From Thermoproteus sp. UBA157 (GTDB lineage Archaea; Thermoproteota; Thermoprotei; Thermoproteales; Thermoproteaceae): 64,000 nt of DNA. The notes beneath the pieces are model-generated. The model saw only the letters and a list, made by a program, of their open reading frames with translations, searched no databases and was not told where the DNA came from. How positions within the stretch are numbered: position 1 is the first letter of the stretch; the number at the start of each line of letters is the position of its first letter. Positions 33,496 to 42,364 of the stretch are shown here, piece after piece. Both the position numbers and the translations under genes were made by a program. The DNA lies in the NCBI GenBank assembly GCA_002497345.1, contig DANS01000018.1, positions 86,784 to 150,783 on the forward strand. The letters run 5' to 3'.

Positions 33496-34470
33496 ATGAA
33501 GGTGGTAGTTGTCGGTTGCCGGGGGTGGGGACAAGTACATCTACGCGCCTTGAGCCAGCTAGGCTTAGATCTAGAAATAGTGGAGAGGAACAAGGAAGCG
33601 GCGAGGACTTGCATTGAGAAATATGGCGTTAAGAAAGTCCACGAGGATTACTCCTCGGCGCTCTCCTCGGACGCCGACATAGTCGATCTCGTCGTGCCCC
33701 ACCACCTTCACAAGGATATGACGCTGGCAGCTCTCAAGGCTGGTAAACACGTGTTGGTCGAGAAGCCGATCGCGAGGAACGAAAAGGAGGCGCTGGACAT
33801 GATAAACGCGGCCAAGGCGGCTCGCAAGAAACTGATGGTGACGGATCAGTTTCACTTTGACCCTGCGGTCAAGGCTGTGATGGGGTTGATTAGGGAGGGT
33901 CGGCTGGGCAGAGTCCACACGATCATAGTGAGATCTCAAGTATTGGGAAGGCCTAGAGATTGGCGCACTAGGCTCGAGGAGATGGGCGGAGGCGCCCTCA
34001 TCGACGGAGGAGTCCACTTCGTTAACACTCTGCTGAACTTCGGAGGCGAATACGTGGAGGTCAAGGCATATGCATATAGGGCGTTCGTGCAAATGGAGGG
34101 AGACGACACATCGATGGCCTTGTTCAAGTTCAAGTCGGGGGCCTACGGCCTCTTCTTCTACAGTTGGGCATATCCCAACCCGCCCCTCCTCCCCTCCTAC
34201 GAGGTCGTGGGCGATGCCGGCGTCGTGGTGGAGGATCTTGAGACCAAGAGGAAGACGTGGGCTCCGCCTAGATATAGGGTCTACGGCGACCCCGTGCTGA
34301 ACGGCCAGAAGTTGGATATACCCGACGTCGACGTCTTCGCTGAGATGTTCAAAGGGTTTATCGAGGCCGTAGAGGAGGACCTCGAGGTGCCTTATCCGCC
34401 TGAGCTAGCCCTGAGGGATCTAAAGGGCGTTTTAGATATATACAGAGCCGCCGGAGTCCCGTGGGTTTAA
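33496..34470 (+). CDS. Gfo/Idh/MocA family NAD(P)-dependent oxidoreductase
   Basis: A 324-residue dehydrogenase with an N-terminal Rossmann fold (VVVVGCRGWGQVHLRAL), the conserved EKPIA motif (HVLVEKPIAR), and a C-terminal substrate domain with GGGALIDGGVHFVN, where D and H are catalytic-type residues. It follows the aminotransferase by 4 nt and so is co-transcribed; an amino-sugar or amino-acid semialdehyde route is possible, but the substrate is unknown. Confidence 0.85.
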   Translation: MKVVVVGCRGWGQVHLRALSQLGLDLEIVERNKEAARTCIEKYGVKKVHEDYSSALSSDADIVDLVVPHHLHKDMTLAALKAGKHVLVEKPIARNEKEALDMINAAKAARKKLMVTDQFHFDPAVKAVMGLIREGRLGRVHTIIVRSQVLGRPRDWRTRLEEMGGGALIDGGVHFVNTLLNFGGEYVEVKAYAYRAFVQMEGDDTSMALFKFKSGAYGLFFYSWAYPNPPLLPSYEVVGDAGVVVEDLETKRKTWAPPRYRVYGDPVLNGQKLDIPDVDVFAEMFKGFIEAVEEDLEVPYPPELALRDLKGVLDIYRAAGVPWV

Positions 34471-34534
34471 ACCATCAATAGCCGCGAAGCCTAGAGGCGA
34501 GAACGGATGCCTATTCCCCTAAAGGCCGCCGGCT

Positions 34535-34705
34535 ATGGTAAGCGCCGACGCGTTCGCCACAAAGGATCCCAAGACCGCGCCTAACAAGATGCTCCTTCAG
34601 CGATCCGTGCAAGTTCTCGGGTATCTGGCTTTAAAACTTAAAGGCGTGCCGTGGCTTAGAGAAAGGCTAAATTCACATCCACCTTGGTTCGCGTGGTTGT
34701 TATAA
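34535..34705 (+). CDS. Possible small ORF upstream of thiI
   Basis: ATG 34535 opens a 56-codon frame ending just inside thiI. The product would be basic with a C-terminal aromatic tail (HPPWFAWLL). No homologue is recognised and no clear TATA is at leaderless distance. The surrounding 213 bp otherwise contains nothing identifiable. It could equally be chance or a decayed gene. Confidence 0.2.
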   Translation: MVSADAFATKDPKTAPNKMLLQRSVQVLGYLALKLKGVPWLRERLNSHPPWFAWLL

Positions 34706-36105
34706 TCAGATACGCCGAGCTGGCGATAAAAAGAGGGAAGACGAGGAGGGAGATGGAGGCATTATTGATCGCATCGGTGAGAGAGGCCGCCGCTAACTGC
34801 GGGGGGCTCAAGTTCAGAGTAGAGCCGGGCCGCATCTTCGTGTATTCCAACAACGATAGGTGTATCGCCGAAGCCGCCACCCGGGTATTCGGCGTGAGGT
34901 CAGCGAGCCCTGCGGTCGAGGATACCTTCAATTCTCTGGAGGACCTCGCAGCCAGAGTCGCCGAACATTGGAGGGACCTCGTCGGCGGGAGGACCTTCGC
35001 CGTGAGGGCTCACAGAGTCGGCGCTCACAGCTTCACGTCGAGAGATGTAGCAGCTAAGCTCGGCGAGTTGCTGGTGAAGGCGGGCGGGAGGGTTGACCTC
35101 GAGAACCCTCAAGTCGAGATCTTCGTCGAAGTAAGGGGTGATAAGGTCTACTCCTACACGGAGATCTACGAGGGACCCGGCGGACTTCCCCTGGGCTCCG
35201 AGGGGAAGGTCCTAGCCCTCGTATCAGGCGGCATAGACTCCCCCGTGGCAGCTTGGTACATGATGCGCAGAGGCGCCTATGTCGATGTGCTGTACTGTAA
35301 TTTGGGAGGCGTCTTGACGGAAGCAGCTGCCTTGAGGGTCGTGGACAAGTTACTGGAATGGGCTCACGGCTACGACGCCAAGGTGCTCGTGGCCGACTGC
35401 GCCCCCATAGCCGACGCGATACGCCGAGGCGTGGACCACCACCTCTGGTCGATCGCCTTCAAGCGCGCGTTGTATAAGCTGGCCGAGAGGGCCGCCAAGC
35501 TCGTGAGGGCAGAGGCCATCGCGACAGGCGAGTCCTTGGGCCAAGTCTCCTCGCAGACGCTCCAAGCGCTGGCTGCAGTCGAAAGGGGAATCGACTTGCC
35601 GGTGTTTAGGCCGTTGATAGGGCTGGACAAGGAAGACATAGTGCGTATAGCTCAGAAGATAGGGACATACGATCTCTCCGTGATGGTTCCCGAGTACTGC
35701 GGGATATTCTCTAAGGAGCCGAGAAGGTGGGCCTCCAAGGCGGAAATAGAAATGATAGACTTATACGTACACGACGCCGTTGAAGAAGCCCTAGCCACTA
35801 TTAAAATTATCAAGAAGAGCGAGCTAAAATCGGCCATAGCCTCGATATCGTCCGCCGCGAGCGATCTGGTGATAGATAAAGTGCCCGAGGGCGCGATACT
35901 CGTGGATTTGAGGGACCAGAAGTCCTACGCCAAGTGGCATCTACCCGGCGCAATAAGAGTCGAGCTGGATAAGGTATTCGATTTCGTTGAGAAACACGGC
36001 AAGGACAAGGTCTACGTCTTCTACTGCCACGAAGGGGCTTTGAGCGCAGACGTGGCAGAACGTCTTAGGAGATCTGGCTACAAGTCATATAGTCTAAAAT
36101 TATAA
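34693..36105 (+). CDS. thiI: ThiI: tRNA 4-thiouridine synthetase with THUMP and rhodanese domains
   Basis: Makes s4U in tRNA and may donate sulfur for thiazole. Domain order is an N-terminal ferredoxin-like/THUMP region (to about 160), a PP-loop pyrophosphatase with SGGIDSP (178-184), an adenylation domain with the conserved cysteine in VPEYCGIFSKEP (C336), and a C-terminal rhodanese with YCHEGALSADVA (C444). The rhodanese is often missing in archaeal ThiI, so this is the full sulfur-carrying form. GTG 34693 lies 23-24 nt from GCTAAATT (34666-34673); TTG 34684 is also in frame but too close. Confidence 0.93.
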   Translation: MVVIIRYAELAIKRGKTRREMEALLIASVREAAANCGGLKFRVEPGRIFVYSNNDRCIAEAATRVFGVRSASPAVEDTFNSLEDLAARVAEHWRDLVGGRTFAVRAHRVGAHSFTSRDVAAKLGELLVKAGGRVDLENPQVEIFVEVRGDKVYSYTEIYEGPGGLPLGSEGKVLALVSGGIDSPVAAWYMMRRGAYVDVLYCNLGGVLTEAAALRVVDKLLEWAHGYDAKVLVADCAPIADAIRRGVDHHLWSIAFKRALYKLAERAAKLVRAEAIATGESLGQVSSQTLQALAAVERGIDLPVFRPLIGLDKEDIVRIAQKIGTYDLSVMVPEYCGIFSKEPRRWASKAEIEMIDLYVHDAVEEALATIKIIKKSELKSAIASISSAASDLVIDKVPEGAILVDLRDQKSYAKWHLPGAIRVELDKVFDFVEKHGKDKVYVFYCHEGALSADVAERLRRSGYKSYSLKL

Positions 36106-36229
36106 TGATAGATTATTTATTAATGTAATATTAAAATAATTACGTATAAGCTACACATACCTAGCTAGTTATATATAATTACATGAGGAAATGTAATAAG
36201 GCTTTTTAGGTTAAAACATACGCACGCAT
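36106..36229. promoter_or_regulatory. Promoter region of the DUF981 gene
   Basis: An A+T-rich intergenic region. The TATA-like TTTTTAG (36203-36209) is centred 24 nt before ATG 36230, with the TTACAT-N6-ATGTAA operator 6 nt upstream of it. A single further ATGTAA half-site lies at 36123-36128. Confidence 0.5.
36179..36196. promoter_or_regulatory. Second TTACAT-N6-ATGTAA operator
   Basis: A perfect copy of the inverted repeat seen between tusA and dsrE. Its near edge is 34 nt from the start codon, against 33 and 34 nt at dsrE and tusA, which implies the same factor acting in the same geometry just upstream of TATA/BRE. Confidence 0.7.
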
Positions 36230-36859
36230 ATGCCGCTGTTCCAGGATCCGTTAGATCTGTGGCTCGACGTATTGGGCACAACTCTGCTCGCAACCGCATA
36301 TTGGCTGTGCCTCAACTTTGCCTCAAAGGCGCCTATAGGCGCAAAGCAAGCCTTCAATAAATCCTTCGGCTATTTCTACATAGCCTTGGGCATCTACGCG
36401 TTGGCATCGGGCTTGTGGGCCACGGCCACGTGGCCGTTCCCGAGCTCCTACAACTTGGTATTCTCGGACTCGTGGCCTCTTTTCGGCATCTCCTTGTTGA
36501 TTCTAGGTTTGGCCAACATCAAGGCCGAGGTTGCTGGAGAGGAGGGCGTACATTATGTGCGGGGCGCCCTTGCGGGCGTGGCGGCCTTGTCCCTAGTGCC
36601 GTTTGTATACGCGTTCGACATCTGGAGCTACGGACTAACGAACGAGCCGGCATTAGCCGGCTTGTTGTTCTTTGCGATAGGCCTAGCCGGCTTGTTGAGC
36701 CCGTTGTTGACCCACAAGAAGGCGGCCAAGGGCATAGCGTACTTGCTAATGTTGTTGCTGGTCGTAGCCGGCTTGATCTCGCTACTGATAGGCGTCGAGG
36801 CCATCTTCGCGCACACGAAGGCTTGGTGGAGCTGGACGCCTTGGTACGGAGCACACTAA
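36230..36859 (+). CDS. DUF981 integral membrane protein
   Basis: A 209-residue polytopic protein with about six hydrophobic segments (for example VLGTTLLATAYWLCLNF, YFYIALGIYALASGLWATA and AYLLMLLLVVAGLISLLIG), fitting the DUF981 family of archaeal membrane proteins. No catalytic motif is visible apart from Trp- and His-rich ends (AHTKAWWSWTPWYGAH). The promoter carries the same operator as the sulfur genes tusA and dsrE, so its role may be in sulfur or redox metabolism. The coding sequence is followed by a T5 run. Confidence 0.75.
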   Translation: MPLFQDPLDLWLDVLGTTLLATAYWLCLNFASKAPIGAKQAFNKSFGYFYIALGIYALASGLWATATWPFPSSYNLVFSDSWPLFGISLLILGLANIKAEVAGEEGVHYVRGALAGVAALSLVPFVYAFDIWSYGLTNEPALAGLLFFAIGLAGLLSPLLTHKKAAKGIAYLLMLLLVVAGLISLLIGVEAIFAHTKAWWSWTPWYGAH

Positions 36860-36868
36860 CGGGCTAGG

Positions 36869-36873
36869 TTTTT
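36869..36873 (+). terminator. Possible T-run terminator after the DUF981 gene
   Basis: A T5 run in the 31 nt gap between convergent genes. This is weak evidence by itself. Confidence 0.25.
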
Positions 36874-36890
36874 CGCTAATACCGAAGTCG

Positions 36891-38123
36891 TTATTCTACA
36901 TCGAGCACGTCCAGCTCCACCACCTCCAGCGAGGTCCCCAACGTCTCGGCAATGCTCGGTTGCGTGCGCCCGCCATCTCCGTTGATGAACTCCTTCACAT
37001 ATAGGCCTCCTTGACATCTGATGAAAAGCTCCAGGACCCGCTCGGAGACCAAGCGCGCCTCAACGTTGTAGACCATCCTCCTCCTCTTTGCTCTGGGGTT
37101 TAGCCTCTTTATCCTCCTTGGTGTTCTCTGCACGACAACAGCGCCTTCGAGCGCTTTGAGCTTGGCCAAGTCGTCGCCCGACAAAGGCCTATCGGATAAC
37201 GCCAGTGCTCTGTAGAGCTTTATGCTGGTTTTAGCCTTGGCCTTCAGCTCCCTTACGTCGTTCCTCGTGCCGTAGCTGAGCCGCGATACGATAACCCCAT
37301 CGACGGCTAGTCCAGAGAGATCTCCCTTGTACTTATCGGGCTCCTTTATCTCGATCACCATGGGCCTCCCGTTGCCCAACATCCTAACGTCGACGTCCTC
37401 CCGCCCTGCGGCGTGGAACACGAGCGATCTGCCGCCGAATCTGGCCCTTATAGGATCCAAGAGCTCCTCCACAACTCTGGCGGCTCCGGGCACCAGCCTC
37501 CCCTGCGATACGACGCGGCTGAGCTTCAGATAACGGCCTATCAGGAGGAGAGGATTGCGGGAGACCTTGACCGATCCGTCGGCCAAGTTAACCGTCGCCA
37601 CCACGTCGGGCCTCTCCTTGTTGACGGGCTTCTTGAGAGCCTCGCCGACAAGCCTACCTATTCTCCTATTGATTTCGTGCTTGATGGACTCGCCTGTTTG
37701 AATGCCGAATTTGGCCATCACCTCCCTCTCCCTCTCGAGGACGTCCTTTGGTATCACCGAGCCCACTTGGAACGTGTTGAAGTCTATGGGCTGGAGGGCC
37801 TTGACGACGCCCTCGGCGTACTTCTCCACGTCTTTCAACAAGCCTCTGCACACGTAACAAGGCGCTTCCTCGACCTTGATCCCGTTCGCCGCGAGGAACC
37901 TCCGAGTCGGCGCGTGCACTCTGGCCAAGGCCTTGAGGTCCTCTGATACGTCAACGCCGTTTCTGTAGTCGTAGACCAGCCTCATGTGGAGCAGGGTCTT
38001 AATGGCGTACCCCCTCTCGGCGTTTTCTATGCCGTATCCCATCGAGGCGAAGAGCCTGCCCAAGCAAAAGTCGCAGAGCGGATAAGCGCGTAGTATCTCC
38101 CTAGCCTTCTCGACTGGGTCCAC
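36891..38123 (-). CDS. pus10: tRNA pseudouridine synthase Pus10
   Basis: Makes pseudouridine at tRNA position 54 (and 55) in the T-loop. The N-terminus has a zinc site with C17, C20, C89 and C92 (LCDFCLGR, CYVCRG) and a THUMP-like region; the C-terminal catalytic domain contains FHAAGREDVDVRMLGNGR with the catalytic Asp in the RED-VDVR block, and YGTRNDVRELKAKAKT. At 410 residues it is of normal archaeal size. The next gene downstream on the same strand is SRP-side: the TrmY-like methyltransferase (38143-38622) lies just upstream, 19 nt away, and acts on the same nucleotide. Confidence 0.95.
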   Translation of the reverse strand: MDPVEKAREILRAYPLCDFCLGRLFASMGYGIENAERGYAIKTLLHMRLVYDYRNGVDVSEDLKALARVHAPTRRFLAANGIKVEEAPCYVCRGLLKDVEKYAEGVVKALQPIDFNTFQVGSVIPKDVLEREREVMAKFGIQTGESIKHEINRRIGRLVGEALKKPVNKERPDVVATVNLADGSVKVSRNPLLLIGRYLKLSRVVSQGRLVPGAARVVEELLDPIRARFGGRSLVFHAAGREDVDVRMLGNGRPMVIEIKEPDKYKGDLSGLAVDGVIVSRLSYGTRNDVRELKAKAKTSIKLYRALALSDRPLSGDDLAKLKALEGAVVVQRTPRRIKRLNPRAKRRRMVYNVEARLVSERVLELFIRCQGGLYVKEFINGDGGRTQPSIAETLGTSLEVVELDVLDVE

Positions 38124-38142
38124 GTCGCGGCCATCGCAGAGC

Positions 38143-38622
38143 TTATAAAGCTCTCCGCCGTCGTAGCTCGCGATCGGCCTCTATGTTGATCACGGCGAAT
38201 TGGTGGTGGGGCTCCATGTCGTTTAGGCCAGCGCCGCAGTCCGCCTCGAGCCTCGTCGGCTCTAAATAGGCGATGTATGTGAAGTCCTCCGGGGGTTTAC
38301 AAACTCCACGACCGCCGTCTATCAAAGGCCTCCTCGCGAGCTCCTCCAGCTTCACCCCCCTAATCAGCTTAACTCCGGGATGGCGGGCCCCCCTTAAGCC
38401 CTTCCTCAACAACCCAGTAGACGACTCCTCGTCGGGAAACAGAGCCTTGATGGCGCTTCCCAGCACCCTTAAGGCCAAGCCCATATCGACGAAATAGGCC
38501 ACGAATTCGGCGTCTTTCCTTATGCCGTTGGAGATCAGCAGAGCTGCCACGAGGGCCTTGCCGTGGACGTAGGGCCTTTCCTCGAACGCCCTAGATGAGG
38601 TTACCAGCAAGAAACGCCTCAT
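38143..38622 (-). CDS. TrmY-like tRNA pseudouridine-54 N1-methyltransferase, divergent
   Basis: The N-terminal two thirds match the TrmY/DUF358 SPOUT family: MRRFLLVTSSRAF, ALLISNGIRKDAEFVAY, LFPDEESSTGLLRKGLRG and HPGVKLIRG. The C-terminal SAM-binding knot is shortened and lacks the usual GDH-G-F element; instead it reads FTYIAYLEPTRLEADCG and PHHQFAVINIEADREL. The gene sits directly before pus10, whose product pseudouridine 54 is the expected substrate. It overlaps srp54 by 4 nt. Methyltransferase activity is likely but less certain than usual because of the altered knot. Confidence 0.75.
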   Translation of the reverse strand: MRRFLLVTSSRAFEERPYVHGKALVAALLISNGIRKDAEFVAYFVDMGLALRVLGSAIKALFPDEESSTGLLRKGLRGARHPGVKLIRGVKLEELARRPLIDGGRGVCKPPEDFTYIAYLEPTRLEADCGAGLNDMEPHHQFAVINIEADRELRRRRAL

Positions 38623-39932
38623 TGAATGCGCATGTTCCGTGCCCCGAGCCTGTACTGGCGCCTCAACATCTTCGTCATCTTCCTCATGGACTCGTACACC
38701 CTCAACATGTCCTTGACGTCTTTAGGGGTTACGCCGGCGCCCAAGGCTATGCGCCTGATCCTAGAGGCGTTGAGTATGCTGGGATCTTTCAGCTCCTCCA
38801 CGGTCATGGAGCTGAGGATGGCGCGCCACTTCTTTAAGTTCTTCTGCGATAGCTCTATCTGTTCCTCGTTTATTTTGGAGGCGAGCGTGCCGGGGAGCAG
38901 CTCGAGCACCTTGCTGAGAGGCCCCAGCTTCAGCAACGCGTCTATTTGTTTCTTGAAAGTCAACAAGTCCATGCGGCCGCTCTCCATCTCCTCCAAGACC
39001 TCCTCCTCCTCGAGGACGGCCTTGATGCGCTCCACCAAGGCCTCCAGATCGCCCATGCCTAACACCCTCGCCGCGAACTTCCTGGGGCTGAACGGCTCGA
39101 TCTCGTCGATCCCCTCGCCGACGCCGATGAACTTCACCCTAGCCCCCGTCTTGGCTATTGCGGCGAGCGCCCCTCCGCCTCTAGCGGTGCTGTCCATCTT
39201 CGTTATCGCGACGCTGTGTATGGGCACATATTTCATGAACGCCTCAGCTTGGGCTGCGGCTTGGCGGCCCACAGTTGCGTCGACGACGAGCACGACCTCG
39301 TCGGGCTTCACGGCCTCGTAGATAGCCTTGACCTCTCGCAACAACGCCTCCTCGTTTCTGTGGCGGCCCGCCGTGTCTATTATTATCAAGTCGGCGCCCT
39401 TCAGCCGCTCCAAGCCCCGTCTGGCTATCTCCACGGCGTCTTTCCCCTCCCTTTCGCCGTAGAACTGGGCCCCGATTTTTTCCGAAAGTTGCTTGAGCTG
39501 GTCGTAAGCCGCCGGCCTGATTGTGTCGGTCTCGATAAGACCCACCCTAGTTCCGCGTTTCATGTAGAAGAGGGCTATCTTGGCGGCCGTCGTCGTCTTG
39601 CCGCTGCCCTCAACGCCGAGCAACATCACTACGTAAGGCCTTTTGGGAAGCCGCAAGTCCGGCTCGGCCTCGCCTCCCAACAGCTTCACAAGCTCTTGAT
39701 ATATCACATAAACGAGGAAGTCCTTAAGGGGTATCCCCGGCGGGGGCCTCTCCTCCCTTATTCTCTTAATCGCCGATTCGCTGAACGATTTGACGAGATC
39801 TAGGGGCACATCGGCCTTCAGCAACGACCTCTGGAGCTCGCGCGAGATCTCCGAAAGCGTCTGCTCGTCGATGTAGTCGACGCCTTTTATCTTCTCCACG
39901 ATTTTCGAAAACACCTCGACTAACGGACGCAC
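38619..39932 (-). CDS. srp54: Signal recognition particle 54 kDa protein
   Basis: The GTPase that binds signal sequences and SRP RNA. The N domain is helical (VEVFSKIVEKIKG), the G domain carries GVEGSGKTTTAAKIA (P-loop), DTIRPAAYDQLK, IIDTAGRHRNEEAL and TKMDSTARGGGAL, and the C-terminal M domain is basic and Met-rich with the SRP RNA-binding block SRIRRIALGAGV. The longest ORF starts at 40040 inside the upstream gene; GTG 39932 is 22-23 nt from the TATA CTTTTATA (39958-39951) and gives 437 residues, the family norm. Confidence 0.95.
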   Translation of the reverse strand: MRPLVEVFSKIVEKIKGVDYIDEQTLSEISRELQRSLLKADVPLDLVKSFSESAIKRIREERPPPGIPLKDFLVYVIYQELVKLLGGEAEPDLRLPKRPYVVMLLGVEGSGKTTTAAKIALFYMKRGTRVGLIETDTIRPAAYDQLKQLSEKIGAQFYGEREGKDAVEIARRGLERLKGADLIIIDTAGRHRNEEALLREVKAIYEAVKPDEVVLVVDATVGRQAAAQAEAFMKYVPIHSVAITKMDSTARGGGALAAIAKTGARVKFIGVGEGIDEIEPFSPRKFAARVLGMGDLEALVERIKAVLEEEEVLEEMESGRMDLLTFKKQIDALLKLGPLSKVLELLPGTLASKINEEQIELSQKNLKKWRAILSSMTVEELKDPSILNASRIRRIALGAGVTPKDVKDMLRVYESMRKMTKMLRRQYRLGARNMRIQ

Positions 39933-39958
39933 GAAGTTGTCGATCCTTATTATAAAAG

Positions 39959-40714
39959 CTATTTCCCGAGCAGAATCAAGGTTGCCTGCGCCAAGAATAA
40001 CGCCAAGAGGATGGAGGTCAAGGCCTTCATGAAATCCCATATCTTGACGATTCTCACCCTCCGCGAGGCGGCCGTGCCAAGTAGAGTGCTGTACACCAAT
40101 AACGTAAACGACATGGGCACCTTAAACGCCGTGCCAACAATTGCTAATAAAGATGCCGATGCGCTGGCCGACACCGCGCCGCTGAACGAGAAGGCGTATA
40201 GCCTTATTATCCATCTGGAGAAGCCCAGCCCCAGGTAGTTGCCCAGAACTATAGGCACTATTACGTATACATCCTTGGCGATCACCGCGATGTTGTTTAC
40301 GCCGAACATGAACGTGTTAGCGATCAACATAACATACCCCGTTACGATAGATGGCTTCATGGCCCTTCCCGCCAAATAGCCGAGCCCGAAGGCCAAGACG
40401 GGAGTTCCGAACCACAAGGCGATCGATTCAACGGTTAAGCCCTTCAGCGTATATAGGAAGATGGAAATCGGCAAGGATATCTTAATCGAGGTGAAGGCGG
40501 CGTAGAAGACCAGAGCTGCTAAGTACTCGGACTGGCCGAATTTCAACGGAGACATGGGCGATAGGAGGGTCCCTGCTATTTCCGAAATGGTTGCGATTAT
40601 CAACGTCCTTCTAGGCGTCATGCCTCCCCACGCCAGGGGTCCCAGGACCACCAAGGCGTTGTTGTACACGAGCGCGAAGACCAAGGCCAGCGCCAGTAAC
40701 TCGTCTATGTACAT
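39959..40714 (-). CDS. PiT-like phosphate-permease-related membrane protein, short
   Basis: A 251-residue integral membrane protein with about eight hydrophobic segments and an internal duplication: NNALVVLGPLAWGGMTPRRTLIIA near the N-terminus and GVNNIAVIAKDVYVIVP midway resemble the paired GANDVAN motifs of the inorganic phosphate transporter (PiT) family, and each is followed by a helix break. PiT proteins usually exceed 330 residues, so this is a minimal or diverged form and the substrate is uncertain. The A+T block 40731-40746 gives TATA boxes to this gene and, divergently, to deoC. Confidence 0.6.
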   Translation of the reverse strand: MYIDELLALALVFALVYNNALVVLGPLAWGGMTPRRTLIIATISEIAGTLLSPMSPLKFGQSEYLAALVFYAAFTSIKISLPISIFLYTLKGLTVESIALWFGTPVLAFGLGYLAGRAMKPSIVTGYVMLIANTFMFGVNNIAVIAKDVYVIVPIVLGNYLGLGFSRWIIRLYAFSFSGAVSASASASLLAIVGTAFKVPMSFTLLVYSTLLGTAASRRVRIVKIWDFMKALTSILLALFLAQATLILLGK

Positions 40715-40758
40715 AAGATATCGCCTTGCGATAAATTTTATATAAGTTCATCTAGCCC

Positions 40759-41427
40759 ATGATGCCTAAGACCAAGGAGGAATTGGCGAGGCTAATCGAC
40801 CACACCATACTGAACCCGGCAGCTACGCCCAAAGACGTGGAGCGCTATTGCAGAGAGGTGTTGGAGTACGGCTTCTGGGGGGTGATGGTGAATCCGTTCT
40901 ACGTGTCGTACGCTAAGGCGATAGTGGGGAATAGAGCTAAGGTCATGTCCGTTGTGGGATTTCCCTTCGGCGCCACTAAGCCCTCCCTGAAGGCGCAAGA
41001 GGCCGAAGCGGCGTTGAACGACGGAGCCGACGAGATAGACATGGTCATGAACGTGGGGGCCTTCAAGGCGGGGCTATACGAAATAGTCGCCAGGGAGATC
41101 AAGGCCGTGGCGTCGGTGGTCCACGACTACGGGGGCATCCTCAAGGTGATAATAGAAACCGGCTATTTAACGCCCGATGAGATAGCGAAGGCATCTCTCC
41201 TAGCTGTCGAGTCCGGCGCTGACTTCGTGAAGACGAGCACGGGCTACGGCCCCCGCGGCGCCACGGTGGAGGATGTAGCTATAATCAGGAAGGCGGTGGG
41301 CGATAGAGCCGGCGTTAAGGCCGCCGGCGGCATAAGAACCGCGGAGCAAGCCATCGCGATGATAAAAGCGGGCGCAAATAGAATAGGGTCAAGCCACGGC
41401 GTTGATATAATCAACACGTTCAAGTAG
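40759..41427 (+). CDS. deoC: Deoxyribose-phosphate aldolase
   Basis: A class I aldolase that joins or splits glyceraldehyde 3-phosphate and acetaldehyde. Features are LIDHTILNP at the N-terminus, VMSVVGFPFG, DEIDMVMNVGAFK, the Schiff-base lysine in FVKTSTGYGPRGAT, and GVKAAGGIRTAEQA. It has 222 residues as usual. The ORF opens with tandem ATG codons; the second, 40762, suits leaderless spacing slightly better. It overlaps the convergent thioesterase gene by 8 nt. Confidence 0.95.
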   Translation: MMPKTKEELARLIDHTILNPAATPKDVERYCREVLEYGFWGVMVNPFYVSYAKAIVGNRAKVMSVVGFPFGATKPSLKAQEAEAALNDGADEIDMVMNVGAFKAGLYEIVAREIKAVASVVHDYGGILKVIIETGYLTPDEIAKASLLAVESGADFVKTSTGYGPRGATVEDVAIIRKAVGDRAGVKAAGGIRTAEQAIAMIKAGANRIGSSHGVDIINTFK

Positions 41428-42364
41428 GTATAGTTGAAACATATGACGGCATATCTTCGCGATATGTTATTGCTTTCAACGCCTTGGCCTCGGCCAAGTT
41501 CTCCTCCTTTCTTTTCAACGCGCCGGGATCTTTGACAAGCTCTTGGCCAATCTGAGTGGGCCTTCCTTGAGTCATGTTAACATATGTAAAATAGCCGCTC
41601 GCGACTTCTCTTTTGCCCCTAAGCCCCTTGGCCGTAATTCTGAACGCCACCTCGAGGCTTGTGCGGCCCACGTAGTCCACGCCTCCTCGTATCTCCACTA
41701 TATCGCTCACGTATATAGGCCTTCTGAAATTGATGGAGTTCAAGCTCGCGGTGACGTAGATGCCCGGCTTGTAGTTGAACGCAATTATCGCTCCGATTTG
41801 GTCCAAATGGTAGAGCAATCTACCGCCGTACATCAAATCGCCGTATATGGCGTCTTCGGGCATGACTTGAATATAGCTCACTAACGGGAGATCCTCGGCG
41901 AGCGGCTCACGCCTCAGCTCGGGCTCCACTTGCTCGCGCCATTTGGAGAAGTGCGCGAGTAGCCGCCTCTCCCAATCGCTATGCGCCTCGAGCCCTCTGT
42001 TGACGGGCACGGGCCTATCGTCGGGCCCTATCTTCACGAAGATCATGCGAGCTATCGTCGCCAACGAGAAGCCCTCCTGCCTCTTAACATAGGCCTCAAC
42101 CAAAGTAGTCATGCTGGATTTTCTGACGTGTACTACCCAAGCCCTCAGCTTGACTATATCGCCCATGTGCACCGGAGTCACGAAATGCATACGATCGAGA
42201 TAGCCGAGCACTACGTTGGATTCGGAGAAGTTCATGGCGGCGATTGTGCCCGCGTCGACGAGCCATTGTAGCATGTAGCCGCCGTATAAATTGCCCAACG
42301 GGTTGATGTAGTGGGGGGCGACCAACCTCACCACTTCCACCCTCGTGTCGGATATGGCTGTCAT
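41420..42364 (-). CDS. Tandem hot-dog-fold acyl-CoA thioesterase
   Basis: Two hot-dog domains in one chain (about 10-125 and 160-275), each of the YciA/BFIT type: NPLGNLYGGYMLQWLVDAGTIAA in the first and DAIYGDLMYGGRLLYHLDQIGAI in the second, where the N/D-G region and the following Asp line the active site. It hydrolyses acyl-CoA in the cytosol; chain preference is unknown. The start overlaps the stop of the GlmU-like gene by 4 nt, although the link to amino-sugar synthesis is not obvious. Confidence 0.85.
   Translation of the reverse strand: MTAISDTRVEVVRLVAPHYINPLGNLYGGYMLQWLVDAGTIAAMNFSESNVVLGYLDRMHFVTPVHMGDIVKLRAWVVHVRKSSMTTLVEAYVKRQEGFSLATIARMIFVKIGPDDRPVPVNRGLEAHSDWERRLLAHFSKWREQVEPELRREPLAEDLPLVSYIQVMPEDAIYGDLMYGGRLLYHLDQIGAIIAFNYKPGIYVTASLNSINFRRPIYVSDIVEIRGGVDYVGRTSLEVAFRITAKGLRGKREVASGYFTYVNMTQGRPTQIGQELVKDPGALKRKEENLAEAKALKAITYREDMPSYVSTIPT

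Noticed and set aside
39216..39803. 195-codon open frame antisense to srp54
   Set aside because: A shadow of strong GC-rich codon bias; no family resemblance, and the opposite strand is unmistakably SRP54.
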